Assembly: GCA_023393155.1 (NCBI GenBank)
Contig: JAEWML010000057.1
Location: 1 to 5,280 of the forward strand
Reading direction: 5' to 3'
Length of the DNA: 5,280 nt
DNA from: Bacillota bacterium
GTDB taxonomy: Bacteria; Bacillota; Clostridia; Oscillospirales; Oscillospiraceae
Shown here: in pieces, positions 1 through 5,280 of the stretch
How positions within the stretch are numbered: the stretch's first letter is position 1
Layout of the letters: every line of letters begins with the position of its first letter
The notes under the pieces: model-generated
The model's database searches: none
Seen by the model: the letters and a program-made list of their open reading frames with translations, nothing else
What the model was told of the DNA's origin: nothing
Program-made: the position numbers and the translations under genes

Positions 1-1868
1 CACTGTCCTATCAGTGGCACGGCAATAGTAGTCCAGAGAAGGGTGGCATAATCCCCGGCGCGACTGGGAAGACCTATACGCCGTCCACATCGACAGTGGG
101 TACGATGTATTATTTGTGCATCGTGACCAATACAAACAACGCCGTCGGCGGAAACAAAACGGCAACGATCTACAGCAATCAGATTTCTGTTACCGTACAA
201 AAAGGCGGAAGCTCCGACAACGGAAATGGCGGCGGTTCCGGTGGTGGCGGTTCCACACCCCCTGCCACAACGCCGACCACACCCCAAACAAAGCCTAATC
301 AGCCGGTAACGGCAGAGGCTCCTGTGACGGCGATTGCGGGCGCAAACGGCGCAGCAAACGCAAGGGTTACTGACAAAGCCATCACCGACGCTATCGCCAA
401 AGCACAGTCCGCCGCAAAAGCACAGGGCAATACCTCAAACGGTATTTCTGTGGAGCTGAATGTGGCTATGCCCCAGGGGGCGACTTCGCTCTCTGCCGCA
501 CTTTCACAGAACGCTTTGCAAAGCCTTGTCAGCGCGGGTGTGACCAGCCTGACCATCAATGGCTCTCCCGTCAAGGTGACCTTTGACTTGAAAGCCTTGC
601 AGGAAATCCAGAAACAGAGCAATGGAACCATCAACATCTCCATTGCACCGCAGGCCAATCTTTCCGCAGCGGCCAGAGCCATGATCGGAACAAGACCGGT
701 ATATGACCTCACGGTAAGCTATGGTTCCGGCAAAACTGTTTCCGGCTTCGGCGGCGGTACTGCAACAGTTTCCGTTCCTTATACCCCTGCAAAGGGCGAA
801 GCCGTGGGCGCTCTCTATGCGGTTTATGTGGATGAAAAGGGCAATTCCACCCGCATTGCAGGCTCCGCCTACGACGCAAACAGCAGAAGTATCATCTTCA
901 CCACAACGCATTTCTCACTCTATGGTGTGGGTTATACCGCCCCAAGCGCCAAGTTCACGGATGTCGCAAACCATTGGGCGAAGGAATCCATCGACTATGT
1001 GGTGGGCAGAGGACTGTTTGGCGGAGGTACGGCTAATAAATTCAATCCCGATACCACTATTACAAGGGGTGAGTTCGTGACCGCTCTCGGCAAATTGGCG
1101 GGAGTGGATGCGAAAGCCTTTACTAAGAGCAATTTTACCGATGTGAAAGCCGACAGCCCGTTCCGTCCCTACATTGAGTGGGCATACAGCAAGGGCGTCG
1201 TGCAGGGCATTGGGAACAATCAATTTGCGCCTGACCGTGCCATCACCCGTCAGGAAATCGCGGTGATTCTGCAAAACTATGCTAAGGCCACCGTCTACAA
1301 GCTGCCTGTGACCCGCACCGCAGTTACTTTTGCGGACGCTTCCAATATCGGCAGCGCCTACAAAACAGCGGTAACGGCCATGCAGCAAGCAGGCATTATG
1401 ATGGGAGAGCAGAATAATAAGTTTAACCCTGCCGGGAACACCACCCGCGCCGAAGCCAGTGCAATGCTTCACCGCTATATCAAGCTGACCATCGACCCTG
1501 CAACTGCTCAGGGCTGGGCACTTAACGATGATGGCCAGTATCTATACTACAAGGACGGCAAAGCCCTCACCGGCACACAGACCGTTGATGGTGTGAAGTA
1601 TTTCTTCAATACCGATGGCACTCTGAAAACCGGCTGGGTGAAGGACGGCGACAACTGGAGATATTACTCCGGGAACAAGGCCGCCGTTGGATGGCTGGAC
1701 ATCAGCGACAAACGCTACTATTTCACCAAGGAAGGCTTAATGGTATCTGGCAAATGGCTGGAACTTGACGGCAAATGGTACTATTTCAACGCAGACGGCT
1801 CCCTCGCTCGAAGCACCAAAATTGGGGAGTACGAGGTTGACAAAAACGGCGTAAGAAAAGTGAAGTAA
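1..1868 (+). CDS. Surface protein with Ig-like domain, three SLH modules and cell-wall-binding repeats (5' partial)
   Basis: The reading frame is open from the left edge (first full codon at 3) to TAA at 1866-1868, giving 621 visible residues; the start is outside the window. The in-frame GTG at 96 falls inside the Ig-like fold and has no Shine-Dalgarno site, so it is not the start. Domains by visible residue: about 1-65, bacterial Ig-like domain (YQW near the start, GATGKTYTPSTSTVGTMYYL, then C and VTNT); 67-101, Gly/Ser-rich then Pro/Thr-rich linker; 102-311, beta-rich region ending in HFSLYGVGY, a type often found before SLH modules in Firmicutes; about 317-493, three SLH modules with TRGE, TRQE and TRAE motifs; 505-621, aromatic and glycine-rich cell-wall-binding repeats. 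SLH modules are known to hold proteins to pyruvylated secondary wall polymers. The protein is therefore inferred to be exported and wall-bound; its job (adhesion, S-layer component or enzyme scaffold) is undetermined because the N-terminus is missing. No catalytic motif was seen. Confidence 0.93.
   Translation, partial: LSYQWHGNSSPEKGGIIPGATGKTYTPSTSTVGTMYYLCIVTNTNNAVGGNKTATIYSNQISVTVQKGGSSDNGNGGGSGGGGSTPPATTPTTPQTKPNQPVTAEAPVTAIAGANGAANARVTDKAITDAIAKAQSAAKAQGNTSNGISVELNVAMPQGATSLSAALSQNALQSLVSAGVTSLTINGSPVKVTFDLKALQEIQKQSNGTINISIAPQANLSAAARAMIGTRPVYDLTVSYGSGKTVSGFGGGTATVSVPYTPAKGEAVGALYAVYVDEKGNSTRIAGSAYDANSRSIIFTTTHFSLYGVGYTAPSAKFTDVANHWAKESIDYVVGRGLFGGGTANKFNPDTTITRGEFVTALGKLAGVDAKAFTKSNFTDVKADSPFRPYIEWAYSKGVVQGIGNNQFAPDRAITRQEIAVILQNYAKATVYKLPVTRTAVTFADASNIGSAYKTAVTAMQQAGIMMGEQNNKFNPAGNTTRAEASAMLHRYIKLTIDPATAQGWALNDDGQYLYYKDGKALTGTQTVDGVKYFFNTDGTLKTGWVKDGDNWRYYSGNKAAVGWLDISDKRYYFTKEGLMVSGKWLELDGKWYYFNADGSLARSTKIGEYEVDKNGVRKVK
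951..1484 (+). repeat. Three tandem SLH modules (protein-level repeat)
   Basis: Three divergent copies of the S-layer-homology module lie in the surface protein. They begin near KFTDVANHWAKESIDYVV, NFTDVKADSPFRPYIEWA and TFADASNIGSAYKTAVTAM. Each has the FxD opening, a mid-module G followed by F.P, and a closing TR[GQA]E helix start (TRGEF, TRQEI, TRAEA). Three modules is the usual complement for forming the pseudo-trimeric wall-binding unit. In copy 3 the aromatic position after FADA is not occupied by W or F, so that copy is the most divergent. Confidence 0.9.
1515..1865 (+). repeat. C-terminal cell-wall-binding repeats (choline-binding-type, about six units)
   Basis: After the SLH modules the protein ends in roughly 20-residue units built on the pattern W/G..DGxxYYFxxDGxLxxGW. 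Recognisable units start at GQYLYYKDGKALTG, DGVKYFFNTDGTLKTGW, GDNWRYYSGNKAAVGW, DKRYYFTKEGLMVSGKW, DGKWYYFNADGSLARS and a terminal GEYEVDKNGVRKVK. Family members bind choline on teichoic acids in streptococci and glucans or other wall polymers elsewhere; the ligand here is unknown. The last unit has lost its aromatic pair and is the usual degenerate end cap. Confidence 0.85.
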
Positions 1869-1887
1869 GAACAGCAAATCAATAAAG

Positions 1888-1968
1888 CTATGGGCAAACC
1901 CGGCAAAGGCCGGGGACGCAAAGCTGCGAATCTAAGGCGCAAATGCGCTATGATGGTCTGGTTGCAAC
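1888..1968 (+). promoter_or_regulatory. c-di-GMP-I riboswitch (GEMM-I class)
   Basis: The plus strand carries the signature elements of the c-di-GMP-I aptamer in the right order. GGGCAAACC is at 1892-1900. A GC-rich hairpin follows (CCCGG/CCGGG arms around CAAAGG). The nearly invariant GGACGCAAAGC is at 1914-1924. Next is the tetraloop-receptor side TCTAAG at 1931-1936, a perfect GCGC-AAAT-GCGC hairpin at 1937-1948, and the closing TATGATGGTCTGGTTGC at 1949-1965. GCAA at 1894-1897 pairs with TTGC at 1962-1965 to close the aptamer. The class binds the second messenger cyclic di-GMP and controls downstream transcription or translation, often of motility, adhesion and surface genes. The aptamer starts 19 bases after the stop codon of the surface gene, and no clear plus-strand gene follows it. 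I found no convincing promoter immediately upstream; a TTGACA at 1837-1842 has no good -10 partner. Confidence 0.9.
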
Positions 1969-1976
1969 AAATGTGT

Positions 1977-2007
1977 AAAAACCTGCCCTTCATTCTTGGA
2001 GGGCAGG
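1977..2007 (-). terminator. Rho-independent terminator of the minus-strand operon; possibly also the riboswitch expression-platform hairpin
   Basis: CCTGCCCT at 1982-1989 pairs perfectly with AGGGCAGG at 2000-2007. Three further pairs (one G-T wobble) extend the stem inward to a TTCT loop at 1993-1996, giving an 11-bp stem. Read on the minus strand, the stem is followed at once by TTTTT (five A on the plus strand, 1977-1981), the classical intrinsic-terminator layout. It lies about 250 bases past the XRE stop, so it would end that operon after a long 3' UTR. On the plus strand the hairpin sits 13 bases after the riboswitch but is followed by CTCCAAATTT rather than a T run, so it is a poor plus-strand terminator. 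Confidence 0.65.
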
Positions 2008-2170
2008 CTCCAAATTTATACATGAGATATTTCCTATGCAGTGGCCTGAAAGATAAACCATCCATCCTTAATAACTCCAAACTGAAATACGATAAACTTT
2101 GTGGTTATGATTGAAGTAAGACTTACCATAAGAAGTCAGCAGACATGGGGTGGGTATTGTACCTTGTGAC

Positions 2171-2203
2171 TGCCCGTTTTTCAGGGGGCATCTATCTTTT
2201 TCG
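2171..2203 (+). terminator. Weak plus-strand terminator candidate
   Basis: TGCCC at 2171-2175 pairs with GGGCA at 2186-2190 around a 10-base loop. It is followed on the plus strand by TCTATCTTTTTC, which contains a run of five T. The 5-bp stem is short, so this is only a candidate for ending plus-strand transcripts that pass through the surface gene and the riboswitch. On the minus strand no T run follows the hairpin. Confidence 0.35.
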
Positions 2204-2259
2204 CGAACCAAGTCTGGGGATATGATGACCCAACCGGAAGTACCAACCCTTATATTTTC

Positions 2260-2637
2260 CTATATTCGCTTATTTTGATCCGCCTCATGCAAAGAGCGTA
2301 TGAAGGCCGCTACCGCCTGCAGCTCTGCGTCACTCATCTTATTTAACTTCTGAATGGTGTCACTTTTTAAATCTCTGTATGCGGCCTCGGTGTTCTTCGA
2401 TCTTTCTCCGGTAAGCACCCACTCGGAGGGGTAGCCGTAGGTGCTTTCAATCAGCCGTGCCAGTGTCTCGGAAATGGAAGTTTTCCTGCCGCTGGTCAGC
2501 AGATAGATATAATTTGCGCTGACGCCAAGGGCTCTAGCGAAGTCTGCCTGCTTAATCTGCCTTTCCGTTATGATCCACCGGATGCGTGACGCCAAAGTTT
2601 CCAGTCCGCTTGGTTCACCTATTTGCCGCACTTGCAC
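2260..2637 (-). CDS. XRE-family helix-turn-helix transcriptional regulator
   Basis: This 125-residue protein is probably a cytoplasmic DNA-binding regulator. Residues about 13-75 form a Cro/CI-type HTH: helix 2 is QADFARALGV (30-39), and SANYIYLLTSGRK (40-52) covers the turn and recognition helix. SISETLARLIESTYGYPSEWVLTGE completes the fold in the manner of phage-repressor-like XRE proteins. Residues about 85-120 form a charged, probably helical tail (QKLNKMSDAELQAVAAFIRS) that may mediate dimerisation. No sensor, metal-binding or peptidase motif is visible. The start is GTG at 2637, chosen because a near-perfect GGAGGAGGT site lies 5 bases upstream. The gene overlaps the last 23 bases of the LuxR-type gene in another frame, which suggests translational coupling and a shared transcript. 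Its target is unknown; autoregulation or control of this operon is plausible but not shown. Confidence 0.85.
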   Translation of the reverse strand: MQVRQIGEPSGLETLASRIRWIITERQIKQADFARALGVSANYIYLLTSGRKTSISETLARLIESTYGYPSEWVLTGERSKNTEAAYRDLKSDTIQKLNKMSDAELQAVAAFIRSLHEADQNKRI

Positions 2638-4249
2638 AATCCACCTCCTCCATCATCTGAATATACACCATCAGCTCTTTGCGGGAGGTAACGTTTAACT
2701 TCATGTAGATGCGCCGATTATGGGTTTTAATCGTGTTGATGGAAAGGCAGAGGATCTCCGCGATTTCCTTTGCGGTATGCCCCTTCACATATAGATCAAA
2801 AACCGTTTTTTCGGCGGCCGAAAGCGATTTGATATTCTTTGCGAACTCCTGGTACAGGGCGAAATGCTCCTGCACCGGGAGTTCTTTTGGTTCTCCCGAT
2901 ATAGGCAATTCGTCCTGCGCCGCGAGAAATTCAATCAGGTCGTCAATTTCGGGAATTTTGGTTTTGGCGGCCGGATCAGGTTTTTTCAGATGCTCTAAGG
3001 CCGCGGCCACCGGCCTTATATACCTGTGGCTGATAAACGACGCAAGCATAACGTTTACAAGCATCAGTACCAAAAGCCCCAAGATCAGGTTGCGGCTCCT
3101 GGCCGAAATCAGCGTATTCAGCCCTTTATCAGGCATCATCAGCGCCACGGCCCACTGCTCATTCCCATATGCGGAATCAACCGGATACAGGGATATTGTC
3201 CCGTGCAGGCCGGCATAGCCCTCCTTTTCGGGCTGCCGGTAGCTGTAAAACCCGCCAGAGCCGGAGGATATATCGATTTGCGTGTGTTCCGGTGCGGCGG
3301 GCCCGGCGGCAAAGTTGCCGGCAAAGAGCGCGCCCCTCAGATGCAGCGTATTTTCCTCAAGCGGCGAAAGCAAACAAAATAAATGATCATAGCCCTCTGA
3401 TTTTGGTGCGTAGGAGAGCTTAAACAGCATCTCGCTCACCTCAAAGCCGCACACGCCAAATACCGTGCCATCCGACGCAATGAGCGGCACGGTGCAGAGC
3501 ATAACCCGGTCGCTGCTGCCCGGCAGAACCAATGCCTCGCTCCAGCGGTAAAGGCGGGAAAGAGGAAGCTTTTGTTCCCTTGCTGCAACCATGACCTCTG
3601 TAAAGCCCGTGGCCTCTGCCACGTCCATTTCCATCTGCCACTGGGGCAGAGCATGGATGCCATGGTTCCTCGCAATCGACATGGGGCCAAATCCAAAGCG
3701 CAAGTTTGCCGCCATTGCGTTTACAATATTCGGTTCCATATTTTTCAGATAAAGGCAGGCCCGGGAATCGGCCCCGTTAGGCAGCGCGGGATTGACCGTC
3801 GCATCCAGCAGAAGAAAGACGCCGCTGGCATCCGACTTTTCCAAGGCTCCGGTCAGCCTGCCCAACTCATCCTCCAGCAGATGCTCCAGTAAATCGGGGT
3901 TTTCCTGTAAAGAGGCGACCGAGACGCCGTGCTCCTTCAGGTTGCGTTCCAGCTGCGCCGAGAGCTCCTTGGCAAGATCGGTGGCCTGCACCGAAACGCT
4001 GCCGAAGGATTGATAGATATCCTGTGCAATGTGGGTCAGCTCACTTCCAAGCACTGGCCTGTGTTCTAGTAATCCGGTTTTGAAAACGCCGGCGAAAAAC
4101 AGGATGAGCAGAACACCCAGCATAATGGTGTTGAGGAAGAAAATCAGAAAAAGAAACAACCGTAGGCGCATAGGCAGGCCGTTTTGACCGCCATGGCGTA
4201 TTGCCTCGCGGTAAAGCCCCAGGGTCTTGGTAAATCCCCGTTTTGGCAT
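2615..4249 (-). CDS. Membrane-anchored LuxR-type regulator with extracytoplasmic sensor domain
   Basis: This is a one-component transcription factor of 544 residues. By residue: a basic N-terminus; TM1 about 29-55 (LRLFLFLIFFLNTIMLGVLL and on); an extracytoplasmic region about 56-385, Cache-like in appearance (VFLLLDATVNP; then VPLIASDGTVFGVCGFEVS, a typical end of such a domain); TM2 about 386-408; a linker beginning HRYIRPVAAALEHL and containing IPEIDDLIEFLA; and a LuxR/GerE HTH at about 475-530 (LSAAEKTVFDLYVKGHTAKE, IAEILCLSINTIKTHNRRIY, KLNVTSRKEL). There is no receiver or kinase domain, so the ligand signal probably passes straight through the membrane to the HTH. The start was set at ATG 4249 because AGGAGG lies 8 bases upstream; the ATG at 4255 (546 aa) has only 2 bases of spacing. 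It begins 20 bases after the solute-binding gene stops and overlaps the XRE gene by 23 bases, so the three genes form one operon. The ligand and DNA target are unknown; the neighbouring binding protein suggests sugar or other solute sensing. Confidence 0.88.
   Translation of the reverse strand: MPKRGFTKTLGLYREAIRHGGQNGLPMRLRLFLFLIFFLNTIMLGVLLILFFAGVFKTGLLEHRPVLGSELTHIAQDIYQSFGSVSVQATDLAKELSAQLERNLKEHGVSVASLQENPDLLEHLLEDELGRLTGALEKSDASGVFLLLDATVNPALPNGADSRACLYLKNMEPNIVNAMAANLRFGFGPMSIARNHGIHALPQWQMEMDVAEATGFTEVMVAAREQKLPLSRLYRWSEALVLPGSSDRVMLCTVPLIASDGTVFGVCGFEVSEMLFKLSYAPKSEGYDHLFCLLSPLEENTLHLRGALFAGNFAAGPAAPEHTQIDISSGSGGFYSYRQPEKEGYAGLHGTISLYPVDSAYGNEQWAVALMMPDKGLNTLISARSRNLILGLLVLMLVNVMLASFISHRYIRPVAAALEHLKKPDPAAKTKIPEIDDLIEFLAAQDELPISGEPKELPVQEHFALYQEFAKNIKSLSAAEKTVFDLYVKGHTAKEIAEILCLSINTIKTHNRRIYMKLNVTSRKELMVYIQMMEEVDCASAANR
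2643..2651 (-). promoter_or_regulatory. Shine-Dalgarno site of the XRE gene, inside the LuxR-type coding sequence
   Basis: The minus strand reads GGAGGAGGT-GGATT-GTG. The AGGAGG core ends 6 bases before the GTG at 2637, which fixes that rare start codon. The site lies within codons near the C-terminus of the LuxR-type gene (the MEEVD region), so ribosomes finishing that gene pass over it. Confidence 0.8.
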
Positions 4250-4257
4250 CTGCATTC

Positions 4258-4263
4258 CCTCCT
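4258..4263 (-). promoter_or_regulatory. Shine-Dalgarno site that decides the LuxR-type gene start
   Basis: The minus strand reads GCAGGAGGGA-ATG-CAG-ATG. The AGGAGG core is 2 bases from the first ATG (4255) and 8 bases from the second (4249). Normal spacing favours the second, shortening the protein by two residues. Confidence 0.7.
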
Positions 4264-4269
4264 GCTTTT

Positions 4270-5280
4270 TTATGACCCTGCCCTGATAAACGCCTCCAGC
4301 GCGCCCGCTGCCGCCGCCTCGTAGGCAGCGCCAGGCTCCATTGTGGTGAGGTTTACCATATACTGTTCGCGCCTTTGCGACGCTATGGCAAAAAACTCGG
4401 CCTCCATGCGCCCGCTGATGGTGTTAAAGTCGTCAAATGTCGGCGGTATATAAAAGTCGTATTCTTCATGAACGACGGTGGCTGTGCGCAGCAGCTTTTG
4501 AATATTCGGATTGCTGTTTTCGGCGATCTCCCGCTCCATGTGATTGGTAAACGCCTGACCGGTCACCGGGAGATACCCTGTGGAAGCCACAAAGCGCATG
4601 TTCTGTTCCGGGGCGGTAAACCATTTGAGAAACAGAGCCGCCGCCTCTTCTTTTTCAGGCGTGGATTTTGCCACCGCCAGACCGCCACCCCTCTGGATGG
4701 CCACTTTTTCACCGCCTTCAAAGATTGGGTAGGGAAGAACGGCATATTCTACCCTTTCCTTGGTGTTATTTGGGTATGTAATCTCATTCCCATAAAAAAG
4801 GATGCCCGCCGTCGAACCCATGGAACAGAGGATATCTCCTGTTTTTGAGAGGTCGGAGGAATAGCCGTCATAGCGGGCATATCCGCCCTTCACCGCCGGT
4901 TCAAAAACGGTGTCCCAGATTCGCGCAAACTCCGGCGTGTCCAGCCGGAGTACCTCCCCGTGAAAGAGGGAGGTACCCATCTGCTCCATGCCGATCTGGG
5001 CGAGGTTAAAAAAGGAATCGACGGCAAAAAATGCCTTTCCGTCGTTTGGCACATCCGGCGTCTGTCCGTCGGTCCAGCGGTAATAGGCTGTTGCGGCGTC
5101 GGCAATTCCCTCCAACGTGGAAAGGCTGTCCGCCGTGACCCCTGTGGCTGCTGAGAATTTATCAAATAATGTCTGATTCAGGAAAAGCACCTCAGTGGAT
5201 TTGGCAAAGGGAAACACATAAAGTTTTCCATCAGACAGCCTGCCCTCCTCCAGAAACCGGGGCAGATAGTCAGAGAGCTC
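4270..5280 (-). CDS. Extracellular solute-binding protein, ABC-transporter family 1 type (5' partial)
   Basis: The frame is open from the right edge down to TAA at 4270-4272, giving 336 visible residues. The N-terminus, with any signal peptide and lipobox, lies outside the window. The GTG at 5217 is internal: the frame continues upstream as ELSDYLPRFLEEGRLSDGKL joined to YVFPFAKSTEVLFLNQTLFD, a typical hinge region of family 1 (UgpB/MalE-like) binding proteins. Other family features are SMGSTAGILFYGNEI (about 153-167), YAVLPYPIFEGGEKVAIQRG (about 179-198), GGLAVAKSTPEKEEAAALFL (about 198-217) with KWFTAPEQNMRF, and STGYLPVTGQAF (about 233-244). Family members are usually 400-460 residues, so roughly 100 are missing. 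The protein should act outside the membrane, delivering a sugar or related solute to a permease. No permease is visible; it would have to lie upstream, beyond 5280. The LuxR-type gene follows in the same operon, so a part in signalling to that sensor is also possible. The substrate cannot be assigned. Confidence 0.88.
   Translation of the reverse strand, partial: ELSDYLPRFLEEGRLSDGKLYVFPFAKSTEVLFLNQTLFDKFSAATGVTADSLSTLEGIADAATAYYRWTDGQTPDVPNDGKAFFAVDSFFNLAQIGMEQMGTSLFHGEVLRLDTPEFARIWDTVFEPAVKGGYARYDGYSSDLSKTGDILCSMGSTAGILFYGNEITYPNNTKERVEYAVLPYPIFEGGEKVAIQRGGGLAVAKSTPEKEEAAALFLKWFTAPEQNMRFVASTGYLPVTGQAFTNHMEREIAENSNPNIQKLLRTATVVHEEYDFYIPPTFDDFNTISGRMEAEFFAIASQRREQYMVNLTTMEPGAAYEAAAAGALEAFIRAGS

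Larger units (their letters stand above)
1869..2259. other. Convergent intergenic region: riboswitch and terminators, no supported gene
   Basis: This 391-base gap separates the stop of the plus-strand surface gene from the stop of the minus-strand XRE gene. It contains the c-di-GMP-I riboswitch (1888-1968), the hairpin at 1982-2007 and the weaker hairpin at 2171-2190. From about 2008 to 2170 I see nothing recognisable. Short plus-strand frames exist there, for example ATG 2022 to stop 2114 (30 aa) and ATG 2107 to stop 2169 (20 aa), but neither has a properly spaced Shine-Dalgarno site or a familiar sequence. No tRNA-like or transposon-end structure was seen. Confidence 0.75.

Noticed and set aside
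96..98. GTG at 96 as the start of the surface-protein gene
   Set aside because: The frame is open to the window edge and the upstream residues complete an Ig-like fold, so this GTG is an internal valine codon.
1837..1871. TTGACA at 1837-1842 as a promoter for the riboswitch
   Set aside because: No acceptable -10 hexamer lies 16-18 bases downstream (GTGAAG or similar), and the TTGACA is explained by Val-Asp codons of the surface protein.
1781..2080. A 99-codon minus-strand open frame across the end of the surface gene and the riboswitch
   Set aside because: It is antisense to two well-supported elements (the wall-binding repeats and the riboswitch), has no recognisable domain and no well-placed ribosome site. 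It is best explained as a chance open frame.
1890..2114. A 74-codon plus-strand open frame starting inside the riboswitch, with an internal ATG at 2022
   Set aside because: The first part is structured aptamer RNA. The internal start has GGAGG only about 20 bases upstream and locked in a hairpin, and the peptide is not recognisable. I could not support it as a gene, though it is the nearest candidate for a riboswitch target.
2188..2346. Plus-strand peptide NQVWGYDDPTGSTNPYIF, reminiscent at first sight of a surface-protein remnant
   Set aside because: There is no start codon or ribosome site, it runs antisense into the XRE gene, and the resemblance is too short to mean anything.
2709..4013. 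Several plus-strand open frames opposite the LuxR-type gene
   Set aside because: They are antisense shadows of a gene with clear TM and HTH domains; they lack ribosome sites and their sequences look like mirror-frame composition.

Overview
The window looks like chromosomal DNA from a Gram-positive anaerobe of the class Clostridia (Bacillota), perhaps an Oscillospiraceae- or Lachnospiraceae-like lineage. This is an inference from moderately GC-rich coding sequence, strong GGAGG-type Shine-Dalgarno sites, S-layer-homology (SLH) and choline-binding-type cell-wall repeats, a c-di-GMP-I riboswitch, and a membrane-anchored LuxR-type regulator beside a sugar-type solute-binding protein. No rRNA, tRNA, CRISPR array, transposase or phage gene was seen.

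Layout. (1) Positions 1-1868, plus strand: the 3' part of a gene for a large secreted surface protein. In order it has a bacterial Ig-like domain, a Gly/Ser then Pro/Thr linker, a beta-rich domain, three SLH modules and about six cell-wall-binding repeats. Its true start lies left of the window. (2) Positions 1869-2259: a 391-base convergent intergenic region. It begins, 19 bases after the stop codon, with a well-formed c-di-GMP-I (GEMM-I) riboswitch on the plus strand. A strong hairpin follows that reads as a Rho-independent terminator on the minus strand, and further right there is a weaker plus-strand terminator candidate. No convincing gene lies behind the riboswitch, which makes it an apparent orphan. 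(3) Positions 5280 down to 2260, minus strand: a compact three-gene operon of an extracellular solute-binding protein (5' end cut by the window), a two-TM membrane-bound LuxR-type regulator with an extracytoplasmic sensor, and a small XRE-family HTH regulator whose start overlaps the end of the LuxR gene.

How the parts may work together (inference). The minus-strand operon resembles a nutrient-sensing and uptake unit: the binding protein captures a solute outside the cell, the membrane regulator senses something extracytoplasmic and binds DNA directly without a receiver domain, and the XRE protein adds a cytoplasmic control layer. The plus-strand protein is a cell-envelope protein with two kinds of wall anchor. 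The riboswitch suggests that c-di-GMP, which controls the switch between motile and attached life, acts at this locus, but its target cannot be identified from the window.
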